Assembly: GCA_948099385.1 (NCBI GenBank) | Contig: CANUEZ040000179.1 | Location: forward strand, 10,682,001-10,746,000 | DNA from: Fasciola hepatica | Lineage: Eukaryota > Platyhelminthes > Trematoda > Plagiorchiida > Fasciolidae | DNA length: 64,000 bases | Direction: 5' to 3' | Shown: positions 11,931 to 23,557 of the stretch, piece by piece | Position numbering within the stretch: the first letter of the stretch is position 1 | How the letters are laid out: each line of letters starts with the position of its first letter | Translations under genes and position numbers: made by a program | Notes under the pieces: model-generated | The model's input: only the letters and a program-made list of their open reading frames with translations | Databases searched by the model: none | What the model was told of the DNA's origin: nothing

Positions 11931-13307
11931 GATCCGAATTACCCCGCTGAGGTTTGCGCGTGAAACGTGGAGTCCAAAAGGACAGTCAATCAAACGACAA
12001 TTAAACAATCCCACACTACTCGCAAGTAGTTGCGTGATATATGTTATAAGAAGAGTTGGAAAAATCCTCACCAAGTCAGTACGGAGAATCAAAGGTAGAG
12101 GGGGAGGGAAAGGAAACACGTGCGTGTAACCGGTGATAATTAGCTTGTCATCACCAAGCCCTACTGTGTAACAGAGTTGACTGTTGGCCATGGGAGTTGG
12201 AGTGGTTGGACTAAATTTCTCTGCGCGCAAACCTCAAGCTTCGAGAGGCGGATGATAATTGCCTCGGCAGTTGCTAGTATCCGGAGCCTAATCGCTCTTG
12301 ACACGTGTTGTAGGACTCGGCAGACGGCTTCGAAGGCGAACTAGATTGCATTTCAAAGCAGGATGAGCAGTTCTTTCCCCTGGAAGCAATGTCGTAGCCG
12401 CTCCGGACGACGCAACAGCTAAGGTTGCGTCATTTTGGAATCGAATTGCTGCCAGAAACAATCTAATTAGGAATGTTTTACTAGTTCCTCCTGGTGCATC
12501 TAAGGTTTCTCCAACCGTGTTGTTGATAGTTTGTATTATTTGGTCGTAAATGCCATTTTGATCAAGCGTTAGCTTAGGAATATTTGATTACATATACGAC
12601 AAAAGATCACCCGTGTTGTAATTTTGTTCACGACGCAATTCTACGTCGAACGAAACAGCAGCAGATCGATTCGGTGATGGCATTCCCAACTGATTGAGAG
12701 CTTTGTTTGCGATTTCTCAGCACAAATCTTCAACCATTATCAACACTGCACTGTGATTGATAAGCGTTAATAAATAAACAAAAAACGTACAATCAAATGT
12801 CTTCGAGTTTCTGAGTAATGTGTAGACCAAACTGTCTGCGTAGAACACAGGATGAGCATACAACGGGGTACGCGAAGCTGATTGGTTGATATAGTCACAT
12901 TCCAGGGCCCACGGATCTTGTGTCTGTGTTCAGGACTGTAATCACCGGGCGGACGCCAAGACTCCCCGTGTGGGTTTATGTCGAGAGAACAAGCATGTGG
13001 ACGCATGAGTGTGCGTGCGGCGTTAGTCAGTGTCCAGAAGAATCTGTCAGTGGATACTTGTGGATGTGAGCGTGCGTGCGTCATATGCTTATGGAGCCCA
13101 GATCGATGCTCACAAGGATGCACGTTACGGCATATGAAGACAAAACATCCTGGGCGCAGTGTCGCGTGAATGTGTGTGTGTGAAAGTTCGCCACGGCCAC
13201 ATCTGCATGCAACATGCACATACGCACCTGCATTGTGACAAAGCCAATGAAGAAACTGGAACGGGAAAAGCTGTAATCGGAGCATACCCGTCTGAATCGA
13301 TGACCTT

Positions 13308-13378
13308 AACACACTTCATTTTCATTAGTAGCTCATATACTTAACAATAATATGTCACCTATGAACTCTTCGTCTCAT
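13308..13378 (+). repeat. Dispersed repeat R1, partial copy
   Basis: About 65 bp match 14519-14588 in the same orientation, including the identical run caataatatgtcacctatg. It is the end portion of repeat R1. Confidence 0.7.
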
Positions 13379-13424
13379 GAGGAAGTTCAATTTATCATTT
13401 ATAAATGATCCCCATGACTGCAGT

Positions 13425-13512
13425 ATGCACTAGTGAAGATGCAGCGAAATGGTCCGGAATGCATCGTGTAATCTAATGCTATTGACTTCTGTGTTCAAAT
13501 TTGTGTCGGGAA
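13425..13512 (-). repeat. Dispersed repeat R2, copy 2
   Basis: Reverse-complement match to about 11005-11090. Diverged; family unknown. Confidence 0.5.
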
Positions 13513-14227
13513 AGATATGATGAGTAATGTCATGCGGTGAATCACGTGAAAGGTTAACACTGTACAAGTGATTCGAACATGTAAGTTTTAGATAGGCTAT
13601 TACGACTAAATGATGGTCGGTCAATAAGTTATTCACTGAAGTCTAAAAATAGACCATAGTATACGTGAGCTAGAAACAGGGTGACGGAATGATACCCCGA
13701 AGAATTCCTGTCGTCGTAAGTAGTAAAGACGTTGTGACCACGACCAGGTTGTGGCGACAGTCATTTTCGTTCTTGTTCTTACCACGTTTATTGTTTAACT
13801 GAACGGTGACTGCCAAGCGCGGTTGTCATTTGACGGTTGCTCTTGCGCATGCTCTCAAATACATGCCAATCCTTGTCTCTGATGATCGCTTTCTCGTTCT
13901 CACGGATCGTGGAGAATACCGTTCTGGGTAGCGCACTCGTACAGTGCCGAGCATTGAAGTTATGTACAGGTGATCCACGTAGCTCGGGAGGACCGAAGAA
14001 CGTGGTAGTAAGAAAACTGCAAGGCAAGGTTTAGCGATCTTACAATGTGGTAAAGGGGTCAGATAAATGATCTCCGGTGGGGAGTGGGCTACTGTCTAAA
14101 CCTAATATAGTTGGAAATCTGTCTCTCATCACACAATTGAATGCATCATTACAGTCCTGACTACAAATACCAGTGACTTTACATGTCCTATAGAATGGAA
14201 AACAAAATAGTGTACCACATATACTGA

Positions 14228-14655
14228 CATTAACTGGGACACTCAAATGACGATAGTCAGGTCGACCGGACCAGGTTTTCTCATTTCGGACGACGTTTAA
14301 TGCAACAGAAGTCTTTGAACACGCAAGTCCAAAGTTTTAGGTTGAACGATGTGTCTTCCAGGCAGTGAACACACACTCTCATCATGGATGTCACTCTAGC
14401 CTAATCTAGGGTATTTTAATGGAACAAAAGTTGATTATTTGAACATGTTAACGCTGAGGATGAAATGAGAGCGAATTCAGTTTGCACCTTTTGTGACAAC
14501 CAGTCTGAACCACTTACCTTATTACACTTCATCTTCATGAGTACTCCATATACTTAACAATAATATGTCACCTATGAACTCTTCGTTTAAGGTTAATGTG
14601 GAGTCTGGGGCCATTATTTGACATTAATTATCGATCAAATCCGCTAATTTGCTTC
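14228..14655 (+). repeat. Dispersed repeat R1, full-length-like copy
   Basis: About 400 bp match the reverse complement of 27721-28130, at roughly 75-80% by eye. Shared runs include gaagtctttgaaca, aacatgttaacgct and ttacacttcatcttcat. No coding capacity, no obvious terminal inverted repeat and no poly(A). It is a non-autonomous repeat of unknown class. Confidence 0.65.
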
Positions 14656-14802
14656 TCCATCATCCAATTTTCGTGTGCCCTTTTCTAGCTGACTCCATTA
14701 CTCAATTCGTAGTAATTGCTTCATTTTGCCCACTAACAAGGTTTTGAGTAGTAAGCTGAGAAATTTGATTTCCCCAGGGTGTATACACATTTTTTGTCCA
14801 CA

Positions 14803-16930
14803 CTACATACCAAATCGGGACACCTCAATAGCCAAGCGACCCAGTGCGTGTTGAATTGCCTGTGCACTGTCGCTCAGCAAGGCGATATTATGGGCGTACT
14901 CTAAGTCAGAAACTTTGTTCCAAGTGAGGAGTTCAACCACACTGTTTGGCAGACCAGACAAAGCATTCTGTGGGATATGCTCTGTGGCGAAGTTGAAAAG
15001 GAACGAGGATACCGGGCAGCCTAGTCGCACTCCACTGGAGACGGCGAAGGGTGGCGGAAGTTGGCCGTTCGCCTCAACCGGACCCAAGGTATGACAATAA
15101 GACTCGTTGAGGATAGACACATGTTTACCAGCTACACCATTCCTAAACAAACAGTGCCAAAGTACACACCTATCCACGGAGTTGAAGGCCCCGCGAATGT
15201 CTAGAAACACAATGATCGTTGGTTCTTGGAAAGCCTAACGGTGCCCTAACAGCTAACGGAGGGTGAAGATTTGATCGACGCACCCACCACCGGTCCGAAA
15301 CCCAGCCTGTTCCCCGCGAGTTTGCTCATCACGCATGTTGCACAACCTGCGAAGAATGGCAAACGCTAGGAGGTTAAACGCTATCAGGATCAGGCCTATA
15401 CTCATGGTTGACGCAATCACTGCGCGAGTTCTTCTTGAAGATGGGGACAACGATCGAGTGAGCCCTCTAAAAAGGAGGGAACTTTTGGAGTGCCAGACCT
15501 TGGAGAACAAAGCTTGGATTTCTCTAACCAACTGGATTGTACCATCCTAAAATTGGGCTCTGGAGAGACCATCGAAACCCGGCGCTTTGTGACGTCCTAG
15601 GACTTGGATTTCCATGCGGTTGTCCGCCTCACAAGGCGGATCTGTCGAAAAAGACCAGACGCGTGCCGGAACAGATATGGGAGAGGCTGACGCTGCAGGC
15701 CAGCTAAAATGTCCTTTGAAGTGTTCCAGTCAGCGTACAAGACGTCGCTGCGGATTGTGGATAAGCGAACCATCAACTTCACAGATCGTTCCGCTCAGAC
15801 CCAATGGCTTTCTACCGGTGACTCGGATGAGATGAAACAGTTTGTGGGAATTTTCCACAGCGGCAGCATGCTCTATCCCTGGTGCGTATTGTGACCACCA
15901 GATTTCGCGGTCTTTACGAAGACTTGCGTCCAGTTCACGTCTCGCTGTGAGCCGTGCTGCATTATGGTCACTGCCAGCGGAGGTGGACTAGTCGGGATCA
16001 AGTTGTAGAGACTCAGTAGAAACCTAGGGTGTAACGACACGACGAGTCAGACCACAACTCACTTTATCGGCAGAATACAAGCGACCAGTGCTGGTATATG
16101 TCATCAGATGGGGCTACATCTAGCTTTACAGATGACGCGTTTGGAAGAGCGATAAGCGATATGGATAGGAGAGCTTATCGCAATCTAATCGTCTTTGCAG
16201 GATGCGCTTGGAGCGCCTATCGAAGCACACGGACACCTAAGTGCAAACCAATGCGTGATCAGAATCAGAAGGGGGCTCCAGTGTGAGCTACAGTCTCGGA
16301 TGCAACCCCACCATTTGTGGCTCATAGCGATGTGGTCGATCTGCGTTGACTCGAAGAGGAGGGATGCCACGTGGCGTACTGGCGAGTAGGTCTGAAGTTC
16401 ATACTGACGAGAAACAGGCGGTGATCTGAACACAGAGCCAAAAACCCTTCTCCGTTTTCTGAACGACAGGAAACAAGGCCAAAAGAGCGTTCCAAATATG
16501 CATCTTTCAAAGACGCCCGACTAACCCTAGCACTCATGTCTCCAGCTAAAATCACGATATCACCCCGTTTTGCTTTACGTAGGAGGTCGTGTAATTTTTG
16601 GCAGATATCTTTGATTGCATCTAGGCTGCAACCTGTGGGGGTATTAGCCGAGGCGACAAACAAATTGCGTCTATCGGGATGGCATTTATTTACTTTGCAC
16701 GAGCCCTCAGGTCTCATTGCGATCAATCAACTGTCAACTAAGATCTAGTCAAGTAGAGAAGTCTCAGCCCTCTCACTGACAGCTACGCCTACGCCAGCAA
16801 GACCAGCAGACGCAGCCTCAGGAGCCCCACAAAAACGCAAGTGGAACTTTGAAGAAGGATAGGACGACCGAGATGGAGTTTGGATGCGAACCTATTGGAT
16901 ACAACACACTTCGATGGCAAGGGTCTCCAT
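14803..16930 (-). pseudogene. RTE-type LINE pol, degenerate copy
   Basis: The minus strand keeps most of an RTE polyprotein in broken frames. An endonuclease C-terminal half lies at 16726-16322 (VILAGDMSARVSR, where the family usually has GDMNA). Part of the reverse transcriptase lies at 15531-15253 (GEQAGFRTGGGCVDQIFTLR). The palm and thumb lie at 15210-14803 (MFLDIRGAFNSVDR, then SSGVRLGCPVSSFLFNFA). The catalytic box reads LEYAHNIALLSD instead of YADD, so both catalytic aspartates are lost. Several frameshifts separate the parts. It is an inactive, old copy inside the predicted large intron. Confidence 0.85.
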
Positions 16931-17689
16931 CGTATCAGATAGACACACCTCTTGCCCTATACGCACCAGTGTTTAGTAGATGCCCGGGACGAAGACCAGC
17001 ATCAGCTGATGGAAACTGATCCGAGAAGACTTGGATATTAGACGAAGGAGGACGCGAGAACAGGAACACCACTTCCCTCAGAGACACTACCGCAAGTACG
17101 GCCGACTGTAGTTCCCGAGGAATATGAAAATGTGTGTGCGGGGTGAGGTTTGGAAATGGAAAAATTAACGTGTGTGAACGGTGTGAGAATATCAGCGCGA
17201 GCGTGTGTTCGACGAGCGTACCGATCATGTTGTAAGACATCCATCAGCTGCATTGTTGATACCGTTGTGGGCTATTGTACTACTCGGTTGCCCAGTCCAG
17301 AGTAGGCATTTTGTTCGAGGATGCACCTCTAGCCTTTGCACAATCAAGCGCGTCATGAAAGGCAGCAGGGTTTTTCCAGATGAGTCGGTGGCCAATTGTA
17401 TGGTTCACTCGTCTCTTCTAGAAACCACTGGGAGCCGGTAACTGCATGCTCAGTTCATTCGCCCTTCGGATGAGGCCAAACATCCTGGGTGCTCAGTACA
17501 CCCCTCCGCCACAGATGCCGGTGACTATAGTGTTGTGCGCCGCATACACCGCTCGTGGTTGGTTTGGAATCAGGGTTTAGCTATCTCCCCTAGGCTGACT
17601 ATTAGTCAGTCAATCCGGTGGAGAGCCCCGGGCGTTCGCCTTTGTCTCTACACTTCTGTGAAAACATCTCCGCCACAAGAAGGCAGTGT

Positions 17690-18440
17690 GTGGGATTTCC
17701 AAACGACGGAGTTGAATTCCTCCCAGGGAACAGAGTTTTCGACTTGGAATACGCTGATGATATCGTTTTGCTGAGTGATAATACACAAGCAATGCAACAT
17801 GCTTTGGACCGCTTGGTGATTGAGGTATCCAGGAATGGAATGCATTTTTCCCCTTCCATGTGCAAAGTGCTTTTGCAAAATTGGCAGGAGCTTGTGCCTG
17901 CGTTCACCTTTTACGGTGATCGGCCAGAATTAGTCGACAACTTTAAGTACCTTGGGAGCCTGATAACAGCTGGAGGTGGTATTGGGGAAGAGATCAATTC
18001 ACCCCTAGCGAGAGTTAGAGCAGCTTTCGCAAACCTGCGACACCTGTGGCGTCGCCATGACGTCCGACCCTTACAAAGGACGGGTGTACGTTGCCGCGGT
18101 TCGCAGTGTATACTCTACGGTTAGGAGACCTGGCCATTTCACAGTGGGGATGCTCGGCGTCTTTCCGTGTTTGACAAGTGATGTCTCCGAAACGTTACTC
18201 GCATCTGGTAGGAACATCGAGTGGGTAATGATGAGGTTCGGTAACGTAAGCACGGATAGCCGCCTTCTTAACGAAGTGATCGCTCACACCGCCTACGGTG
18301 GCTCGGTCATGTTTCACGAATGCCTGCCCACACGGGTAACTCTCATCGGTCACGCCTGGATGCGCATGGCACAAGTCATTTTGACGCTGGCCAGTTGTCG
18401 TTGATAGATTAGGAATCCCGGTTAACTTCACTCTTAGGAA
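17690..18440 (+). pseudogene. RTE-type LINE pol, reverse transcriptase to C terminus
   Basis: The plus-strand frame 17618-18124 carries VFDLEYADDIVLLSDN, the intact YADD box. It continues into a thumb-like segment (DNFKYLGSLITAGGG and a following AxxxFANLRHLWRR run) typical of RTE elements. Beyond 18060 the frame shifts, but the C-terminal region, similar to that at 651-1085, can be followed to about 18440. There is no upstream endonuclease or finger domain, so the copy is 5'-truncated. It lies head-to-head with the minus-strand RTE copy ending near 16.9 kb. Confidence 0.82.
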
Positions 18441-18462
18441 TCGACTAGTTTTCGATTAAGGT

Positions 18463-18702
18463 AGTATCTACAGTTGAGTGGACAAAGCTTCTCGGGAGCT
18501 CACGACCGGTTTCGCGGTTATTGTCGCCCATCAGGCATGCGTATCCGGTACTCCTCTGTCCACCCACTTGTTCTGATACTTATACACTCCGTAGGTATTT
18601 CTCCACAACAATCTAATTTGTATATTAGACGTGTGAGTGAGCAATAACTGCGAAACCGGTCGTGTGCTTACGAGGAACTTTGTCCGCCATCTGCAGATAC
18701 TG
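18463..18702 (-). ncRNA. Hairpin repeat with degenerate hammerhead motifs (copy A)
   Basis: The ends form an imperfect inverted repeat (about 45-50 bp arms around 18463-18510 and 18650-18702). On the minus strand, 18499-18540 reads as a hammerhead with CTGATGG in place of the core CTGATGA. It has a stem II hairpin (GCG...CGC), then CGAAA, the minimal stem III CCGG and a GTC cleavage triplet. On the plus strand the right arm carries a second, more decayed version (CTGCGAAACCGGTCGTGTGC at 18637-18656). The altered core and a weak stem I suggest it no longer cleaves. It is the same family as copy B. Confidence 0.6.
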
Positions 18703-19159
18703 CTTAAATCAAAAATGATAGCACACGACCAGCGTCGGCGTTCTTGAGATTAGATGCGTCTAACCCACACAGAACTATCAGTAAACCCCTGTTGTGTTTC
18801 CTCGGTGGACCCTATGAACAGGAACTTCCATTCACCGTGCAGATGCACGAATTAGATTGTTCAGAGAAAATCGACCGACTAGTTGATGTCTGTTTGTTTA
18901 AATACACCTGGTGCCGTCCAGCTTTGTGCCATCGCCGTTTTTCTCTCAACTAGTTCCGGAGGCTTGGCTCACTGGTTCCGCCCTTTATCCACTTCAGCCT
19001 CACTTTCTGGCAACTCCACATTAACGTCAATGCATCTACAAAAACCCTCAAAGTCTATTATCGTTCTTTATTCAATCGTGGAGCGGGCGTCGTATCAGTG
19101 AAAAGCGTCTACGAAACTAAACTGGCGAACCCATTCCGAATTTTCTTTTTTTAGTGATC

Positions 19160-19161
<2 letters not shown>

Positions 19162-19214
<53 letters not shown>
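19162..19214. repeat. (TA)n microsatellite
   Basis: About 52 bp alternating TA. It is followed at 19215-19254 by a segment directly repeated at 19517-19555 within the hammerhead hairpin (shared run cactagaatctaatttgaat). Confidence 0.97.
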
Positions 19215-19219
<5 letters not shown>

Positions 19220-19371
19220 CACTAGAATCTAATTTGAATCGTCTGGAGTGTGAATGGATACTCTTCATTGAAGAGCCCACAAATGAATCACAACTGTGAT
19301 TTCTCATAGTTATTCGTGTCTGGGTCACTGCTAACCCAACGAACAACGAGGCTGCATGTGCAGGCGCTCAT

Positions 19372-19608
19372 ATTGATAGTAAGTAGTATGTTAACGTGTG
19401 GACAAAGTTTCCCCGGAAGCACACGACCGGTTTCGCGGTTGTTGCCGCTCATCAGGTATGCGTACCCGGTACTCCTCTGCCCACTCGTCTTCATACATGT
19501 ACACTCTGATGTTATATATTCACTAGAATCTAATTTGAATCGTCTGGAGTGTGAAATGTGCTTCTGGGGAAATTTTGTCCACACGTTAACATACTACTTA
19601 CTATCAAT
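19372..19608 (-). ncRNA. Foldback repeat carrying a hammerhead ribozyme (copy B)
   Basis: A 237-bp hairpin: about 50 bp at 19372-19424 is inverted at 19556-19608, starting ATTGATAG and ending CTATCAAT. On the minus strand 19461-19419 fits a complete minimal type I hammerhead. Stem I is GCAUAC/GUGUGC (6 pairs, one G-U). The core CUGAUGA is intact. Stem II is GCGG/CCGC with loop CAACAA, followed by GAAA. Stem III is the two-pair ACCGGU type, and cleavage is predicted after GUC. Minimal stem III hammerheads of this kind are known from Penelope-like elements and other metazoan repeats. No protein is encoded. Cleavage is predicted, not shown. Confidence 0.75.
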
Positions 19609-19924
19609 GTATATATTTATATATATATATATACATGCATACGGAACGAGTCGTAGTCAGCAGGGAAACTGCTGCCGGATCCGGATGACGGACGGCTATA
19701 ATCCCGATAGTAGATCTACTGATATCTAATAAAGAGAAGGCGCTTTAGGCTCTAAAAATGAGTATTATATTGGTGTCAACGGGGAACCACTACACTAGGC
19801 GCTAGAAGAGAGCTGCACGTGGTACCATCAAGTAGATAAATAAAGTTTGTGAATACAACAGTAACATTGGTGTCGGGAAAATGGTTTTCGAATTGCTTGT
19901 TGGCTGTTTTTTACCCCATGCTAT

Positions 19925-20180
19925 TGCAAAAGTGCAATGAAAATGGTATACAACCTCATAAACACAAAGGCGCATTCCATCATTAGGGATAACCGACAAC
20001 CAGACTCTGAGACTTGAAGTGAATAACAACAGAAGATCCCAACAGGTTGGGCGCCGTAACAAGCCGCACGACAGTCGATTACCCTCTGCCACCAAAGTAA
20101 CCGGTAATGGCGGGGCTTTGAACCTCTGACCATCGGTGTGGTAATCAAACGCTCTAACCCGCTCGACCAACACCGGTCGA
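19925..20180 (-). repeat. tRNA-derived SINE (family 2)
   Basis: Minus strand: A-box-like TGGTCGAGCGGGTTAGAGCG (20151-20170 region) and B-box GGTTCAAAGCCC (20113-20124). A body follows that is similar to another SINE at 24570-24795 (shared gtaatc.actgtcgt.cggct and tcggttatcc). Two copies with the same tRNA-like head and same body establish a SINE family rather than a stray tRNA. Confidence 0.7.
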
Positions 20181-21341
20181 GAATAGCACAACGATCATAA
20201 ACCCAAGTTTAAAGGTAAAAATTGGCCGATTCTGCTGAACAGTTCTGTGTACGTATTCATGCTTTGATATGGAGATAAAGTGAGATAATCGGCCATCAAT
20301 GAGAATTCTGAACACTAGTTCGGAGTTGGAATTCTACCACCAACGATCACCTCCGCGTTCACTGAAAGCTCTTTCCATGAATGATGTAATATCGTTGGTA
20401 CAACATTTGAGCACTGTGCTTGAAAACAAGGAATATCGTCAAAAACTCAGAGTACAATTGAAACCATGATTGTTAACCTCAGTAAGAAGGCCTTCTTCTG
20501 GGTAAAAGATAAAACAGAAAACTAAGAAATTGGTGGCCTATCTCATCCACGGTAATTCGGTGAGAATGAAACGAGACACACTGGAACGAAAATCTGTTTA
20601 GAAACGAAAATAATGATGGGTAGGATTCCAACGGTCTGTGATTAAGACCAAAACTCCGTTCTGTGACTTTTTTAATTCAGTTTACAGCACTTTACGGAAG
20701 TTTGTTAGATTGTCCAGTTTATTCTATCAATGAGCTCCTCGGATCTCCTGGTGCTATGGCGTTACGAAGAGAACTGGGGATTTTCTTCGAAAGCTTGCTT
20801 GGGAACAGTAAAACAGCGAAATCTCCAGTTGAACTTCTTGCCTCCATGTTCCATTCTGACTTATCACCAAGACCAACCTGTTCATCGACAGGTCTGCTTT
20901 GATCAGTCGACTCAAAGTAGAGAAAAGATTGAGCGTTGAACATCGAGTCCAGAGAGAGACGGTGTACATGCTCCAGAGTTTTAATAAATCATACCATGGA
21001 CGGTATCCAACCCTGGATGGATAATTCCAGGTGACGGCCTCGCGAAAGCCTTAGATAATCGTAAAAAGACATCCGATTTCCTCGACTTTACCTCGCGTTT
21101 CAGTCGGCAGACGGCTTAAATAAAAATCACGTTTCCCAGCATATTATTTCGTTTCATACTTGTTGGTGAGTGGAAGGGGTATACCCCCATAGCCCCAAAG
21201 GGCTACTGTATCAATCAATGTTACAGGCGGTGTGCGGGTTGAAACTTGGTGCCTCCAAGAGGTCATGAAAACCTATAACGCTCGATCACCACCCGCCCGT
21301 GTGGAGAGTTATCCATTTGTCTTTCCCCCTCCATATCGCAG
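20181..21341. other. Intron-like sequence, nothing recognised
   Basis: Overlapping short frames at 20663-20969 on both strands have no domain motif and no splice-phase support. It ends at the acceptor of exon C. Confidence 0.4.
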
Positions 21342-21467
21342 ATTGGTGCAGAACGTCGAAAAGCTGTGCACCAAACAAGGGCAGAAATCAGACAGCTGGA
21401 TGAAATGGACTCGGCAGAACGACAACAAGCGCTCGAGGAATTGCGTAACGAAGTTGGTTGGCTCAAG
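21342..21467 (+). CDS. Internal exon of a predicted coiled-coil protein (exon C)
   Basis: Acceptor CTTTCCCCCTCCATATCGCAG, donor CTCAAG|GTAAGT (near-consensus). It is 126 nt, 42 codons, phase 0 on both sides, matching exon B before and exon D after. The peptide is strongly helical: VHQTRAEIRQLDEMDSAERQ followed by ALEELRNEVGWLK. Glutamate, arginine and glutamine dominate, with Leu/Ile/Val at heptad positions. It has the best splice signals of the set. Confidence 0.75.
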
Positions 21468-22169
21468 GTAAGTTAGATCGTCTGTGTGCATCAGTGAACT
21501 TTAATAAGCCTGCTTTTTATCATGACCACCTCTTGGCATGATAATATGTACAAACTTGCAGGTTATAATTCGTATTAGAAATCTCCAAAAGACACGTGAC
21601 TTGATAATTCAATGTTAAATACATTACTGGCATTATCATTCAAGCACCCAAATAGAATTTGCCGAAGTTCGGTTATAAGCATACGGGTGAAAACGACTCT
21701 ACTAACGAAAAATAATGCACTACTGGGAAATGCGCCACTAATTTTGATGAGATGAGGCGGGAATAGGAAAATGCTTCTTGATACGTAGTTGTACGACCAC
21801 TGCTATTCCGTCAGCAAACCATTACCATGGAGTTCAGAATGTCAATAAATTTATTCACCCCTTTCGATGATATTACATTTTGGGCATTTTCGTGAGAAAA
21901 ATGGTGTTGTTGGGCGTTCATTCCATCGGGATTACTCTTAACTTGATTTCATCTGCCAAAATTTTACAGCAGTAAACTGATTTCCCAGAAATTAAAACTA
22001 AAGCGTTCCGTGCTGAACTAGAGTTACTGAATACACTGTACAGTTACTATGGCGGTTCCCAACTTCGCGCCGACCGACTTTGAATCCAATAAATCACTTC
22101 TCGATTTCCGGTCTTAGTATACAAATACGCATGAATGCACTGCAGTGCAGGGGATATGGCTGTAGCCAG

Positions 22170-22349
22170 AAGGACCAACTGCGCCGTGCTCTGGTTGCAG
22201 CTAGCCTGGAATCAGGACTTAGGTTAATAAACAGCAGTGGTGATTTTGCTTTAGCCGTGGCCAATCAAGAGAGAGAGAAACTATGCCTCGTCGACCAACG
22301 AAAGGAAATTCGACTTTACCATGAAGTCGCAGAGAATCATGCTCAAGCA
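22170..22349 (+). CDS. Internal exon of a predicted coiled-coil protein (exon D)
   Basis: Acceptor CTGTAGCCAG before 22170, donor GCA|GTACGT after 22349. It is 180 nt, 60 codons, phase 0 on both sides. Residues begin KDQLRRALVAASLESGLRL and continue through NQEREKLCLVDQRKEIRL to EVAENHAQA, again charged and helical. The preceding polypyrimidine tract is weak, so the exact start is less certain than for exon C. Confidence 0.62.
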
Positions 22350-23557
22350 GTACGTCGGTACATTAGCCTACGCTACAGCAAAACAATAAGGTTAACACGA
22401 TGGTAATAACAGTCGATGGCGTGAAGTTCGCAGTTGTATGTGCGACAATGGGAGGGAACGTGTAGCTCCCAGTATCGACTAGGGCTCGGAGAAGTACTTC
22501 GTTAACCGGTACACTGGTTACAGTACAGAGTCGCAGCGATGAACAAACTGGTCAGTAGGGTGTCAAGAGTGGAATTCATATGACCGTAAAACTGAATAAA
22601 GATTGATTTGGTGTGTGTGATCACGAACATGTCTGAGCCGGTTCGACGTATCCAGTAAGTTCATGTGCTTTGTCAAGGAGTTATTCGTATTGAGCAACGA
22701 GCGCTCTTCGTATGATAGAAACCAAATTGCGTCTTTGATAATGATTTGAGTTTTCAACAAAGCTGATCAACATCTTATCAACTTGCCTGTTTGAAATTAG
22801 CTAGGAAGTACATTACATTCTTGTGCAAGAGATAGACTAGTGACGAAATCATAATCCAAGCACTCTGAAATGTAGTTGTGATCAGATAAATCGACGAAAT
22901 GAATGGGTTCGTTGAGTTCGTAGGCTCGATATTTTCGAAATAAGTGTAGGAGATACAGAACTGGTGATTCTATAGGTTGGGCCCATCCGATGCCCTTGGA
23001 CAGACGTCAACGCATTTAGGCCGGATAACAGCGATCCCCTGTACTACGTGACAACCGATACGAGTATGGCAGTTCCATGCTGAGCGCAGAGAAAGATGAG
23101 TTCGAGAATAGTGAACGGAGCTTAACTTATCTCAGACGACTCGAAATAAGATCGTGTATCGGGAAAAAAGTAATCGCCACAATGGACCCGTTTATTAGAT
23201 CTTAAGCTTCGAAACTCTCTATGACCGGCAAATGTTGTTCATCGAGAGCACTACTTTGTAGTCAGGCTCCCAATGCTGGATCTGACCTACGGATAAGCCC
23301 ACATGATCTACTGTTCCAACTCACGGGACCGGGATTGTTTACCTCTCTTTAAGGTAATGGAGTTATCTAATCTAGGGTACCCATGCTTCAGCTCAAGTAA
23401 CATGACGATGAGACCGTGAGGATGAGCATTTTGCCTCAGTGATTCTATCAACATTTCGGTTCAGATAAATTGCGTTATCCCAAGAGACAATTCATCTTCC
23501 CTTTCCTCTCCCTATCTTTTCTGCTCAAATTCTGCTAAATGGATAAATCGATGACAG

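Noticed and set aside
12767..13312. 181-codon minus-strand open frame
   Set aside because: Low-complexity His/Cys/Thr-rich translation of a TG/CA-rich stretch with overlapping frames on both strands; no domain motif or splice support.
18071..18253. Minus-strand open frame in RTE remnant
   Set aside because: Antisense shadow of the RTE C-terminal region, which also appears at 651-1085.
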